Source of the DNA: Gryganskiella cystojenkinii
Lineage: Eukaryota; Mortierellomycota; Mortierellomycetes; Mortierellales; Mortierellaceae
Assembly (NCBI GenBank): GCA_015852425.1
Contig: JAAAIG010000435.1
Location: forward strand, 1 to 31,695
Direction: 5' to 3'
DNA length: 31,695 nucleotides
Shown: piece after piece, positions 29,977 through 31,695 of the stretch
How positions within the stretch are numbered: position 1 is the first letter of the stretch
Layout: each line of letters starts with the position of its first letter
Notes under the pieces: model-generated
Database searches by the model: none
What the model was told of the DNA's origin: nothing
The model's input: only the letters and a program-made list of their open reading frames with translations
Made by a program: the position numbers and the translations under genes

Positions 29977-31622
29977 TTATTCCTCGTCCTCCTCGACGTG
30001 ATCGCCAGTCATGTTCAAGCGCTTGTCCTTCTCAACCTCGAGCTGACCATAGAGCAAGTACAGGGCCTTTTCGTTGGACTCGAGAGTTCCGACGATGGTG
30101 AACATGCGCTCGCCAGTCTCATCATGGGGGACCTTGGCAATCGAGATGCGGGAGCCAGAAAGACGACGGATTTCCGAGATCTTGGAGCCACCCTTGCCAA
30201 TGATGCATCCGACCATGTCAGCGGGGATCGAGATTTCCTGAGTGCGGAGATCAGCGTGGTTGACCTGACCACCGAAAGCGGGCTCGGGGCGGGCACGGAA
30301 CTGACCGTTGTTGTCATCACGGGGGCGAGTGAAGTCGGAGCCGTTACCGGTACGGGCACCGTAGTTGTTGTTGGAACGAGCACCACCGGCGGCACCGGCG
30401 GGAGCAGCATTCTGGTATCCACCCATACCGGCACCGGGGGCCGAGGGGTTGTAGAGGACGGTGCCGACGCCGCGCTCCCAATCATCAACGAGGCACTTGC
30501 CAATCTCAAAGATGGCAATACGGATGGCATCGACGGATCCCTGGACCTCAACGACACGCTCGGTCGACTGGGGCAACATATCCTTGGAGGCGACCATGCG
30601 GGCGGAGGAAGTATCCTGGATGTGCTTGATCTTCAATCCTTGGCGTCCAATGATGGTTCCCATCAAGTTGTGAGAGATCAGGAGACGGACGGACGAGGTC
30701 TGAGCAACGGGGCGGAGAGGGTTGACAGGGGTGGTAGGGGGCGAGGACGTGATGGGGTTCTCGAGCAAGGTCTGGGCGATCAACTGGAAGGCCTGTTGGA
30801 CAAGAGCACAATAGGGACAAGATTTGCATTGTTGTTAGTCGATTGTATGTGTATGTGTGTTTGAGTGATGAAGGTTAAGAGAAGGAGAGTTGAACACAAA
30901 AGTAAGGGAAATGTCCTTGTCCTTTGATCCATTGCTGCAATGCTGTCTGTCTGTCTGTCATCTTGTCTGATTATTGATTGATCTGCTGTGCCTTTCTTGA
31001 TATTGATATCATGAGATCCTGTTTGCTCAATCTCCCTGTCCATGTGTCGTCCTCTCTTTTTTGGATCCTGGAATATAAAAGAGTGCTCATCATGTATTCC
31101 ATTATACTTGTCTGCAGCCATCATAGAATCACATTCATCATCTCTTAGAGAATCAACTCCTTTCTTTTTTTTAAAAAAAATAATAATCTTTACCTTGGCA
31201 ACACCCTCGATGGTACCAGTGACGGTCAAGACACGGTCATGGACACCCTGAACAACCTTGGAGACACCGGCCTTGACACCAGTCTGATCACGGAGATCAG
31301 CAACGTTCTTGCCGGCCTTGCCAATAATGACACCAGCCTCCTTGGTCGAGACCAAAGCGCGAAGGGTCAGGGGAGCGTCAGCATCGGGAGCCTCACCACC
31401 CTGGTGGTGGTTATCGTTCTCGTACTGGTTGAACTGCTGTTCAGCGGGGGCAGCGTCCTTGACGGGGGTGGCGGTGTTGTTAAGAGACATCTTTGAAAAT
31501 CGGGTTGACGTGGTATCGTTCTGGTGAAAGCCTGCAAACGCGGAAAATGGGGTTTTGGCGGCAGTGGAGGTTGAGGAGGAAGGAGTAGCAGTAGTAGAAG
31601 ACGATGAGTTAATGCTGGACAT
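29977..31622 (-). CDS. Three-KH-domain RNA-binding protein (PCBP/Rnc1/PBP2 type)
   Basis: Proteins of this class bind single-stranded C/U-rich RNA and control mRNA stability, localisation or translation. Two exons (31622-31194 and 30792-29977) join in phase 0 to give 414 residues. KH1 has its GXXG loop as GKAG at 101-104, KH2 as GRQG at 192-195 and KH3 as GKGG at 342-345, each preceded by the I-I pair of the fold. A Gly/Ala/Asn-rich linker (about 255-315) separates KH2 and KH3, and the tail is acidic (VEEDEE). The 401-nt intron interrupts the end of KH1 and is entirely free of stops in the exon 1 frame. A second ATG at residue 45 (31490) is in good context and would remove the Ser/Thr-rich leader; I kept the first. 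Relatives include S. pombe Rnc1 and yeast PBP2; I cannot decide which is the ortholog. Confidence 0.93.
30943..30959. repeat. GTCT microsatellite in the KH-gene intron
   Basis: About four tandem CTGT units on plus (ACAG in the transcript) lie within the 401-nt intron. ACAG repeats are potential decoy 3' splice sites. Confidence 0.7.
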
Positions 31623-31695
31623 TTTTTTTGTTTGTTTTTTTTTTGGAAATGAAGCAGGAGTGAAAAAGTGGGGGGAGGGAAGTGGAGGAGAGTGA

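Noticed and set aside
29998..30864. 288-codon plus-strand open frame over the KH gene
   Set aside because: It is antisense to exon 2. The Gly/Thr/Val-rich peptide mirrors the codon bias of the KH coding strand.

Overview
The window is nuclear DNA of a filamentous fungus. Its genes are split by many short introns, mostly 90-145 nt, with GT..AG ends and often a CTAAC branch site (for example 1517-1521, 2274-2278, 5814-5818, 29021-29025 on + and 11770-11766 on -). There is a lanosterol synthase, a Golgi PMR1-type pump and an HDEL-type ER retention signal. Protein style and the F-box/ribonuclease-inhibitor-type LRR protein suggest an early-diverging Mucoromycota lineage, probably Mortierella-like. 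That placement is inference. All exon models below were assembled by hand from reading frame, splice signals and family similarity; no search was run.

Layout, left to right. Bases 1-177 (-) are the 5' end of a secreted, probably alpha/beta-hydrolase gene that appears frameshifted. It diverges from CWC22 (831-3444, +), a spliceosome and exon-junction factor, across a promoter with a CRE palindrome, an E-box and duplicated GATA motifs. Next come an AFG3/YTA12-type mitochondrial m-AAA protease (3705-6245, +) and lanosterol synthase ERG7 (6922-9511, +). ERG7 converges on the ER glucosidase II beta subunit (9679-11954, -). An F-box-like/LRR protein follows (12448-14244, -), then a 1313-residue protein of no family I recognise (15087-19138, -), then the Golgi Ca2+/Mn2+ pump PMR1 (19632-24515, -; nine exons, one of only 22 nt). 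A type I membrane protein of unknown function (25201-26295, -) diverges from a small secreted cysteine-containing protein (27411-27824, +). Last are a glutathione S-transferase-like protein (28271-29379, +) and a three-KH RNA-binding protein (29977-31622, -), which converge.

The genes do not form a pathway cluster. Several serve the secretory route (glucosidase II beta, PMR1, two or three signal-peptide proteins), but this looks like ordinary genome order. I saw no transposon, tRNA, rRNA or CRISPR array. The most useful leads are the stop-free introns (KH gene, glucosidase II beta, GST), the PMR1 microexon between very long introns, the recent 168-bp duplication in the LRR gene, the large unknown gene, and the disrupted hydrolase start at the left edge.
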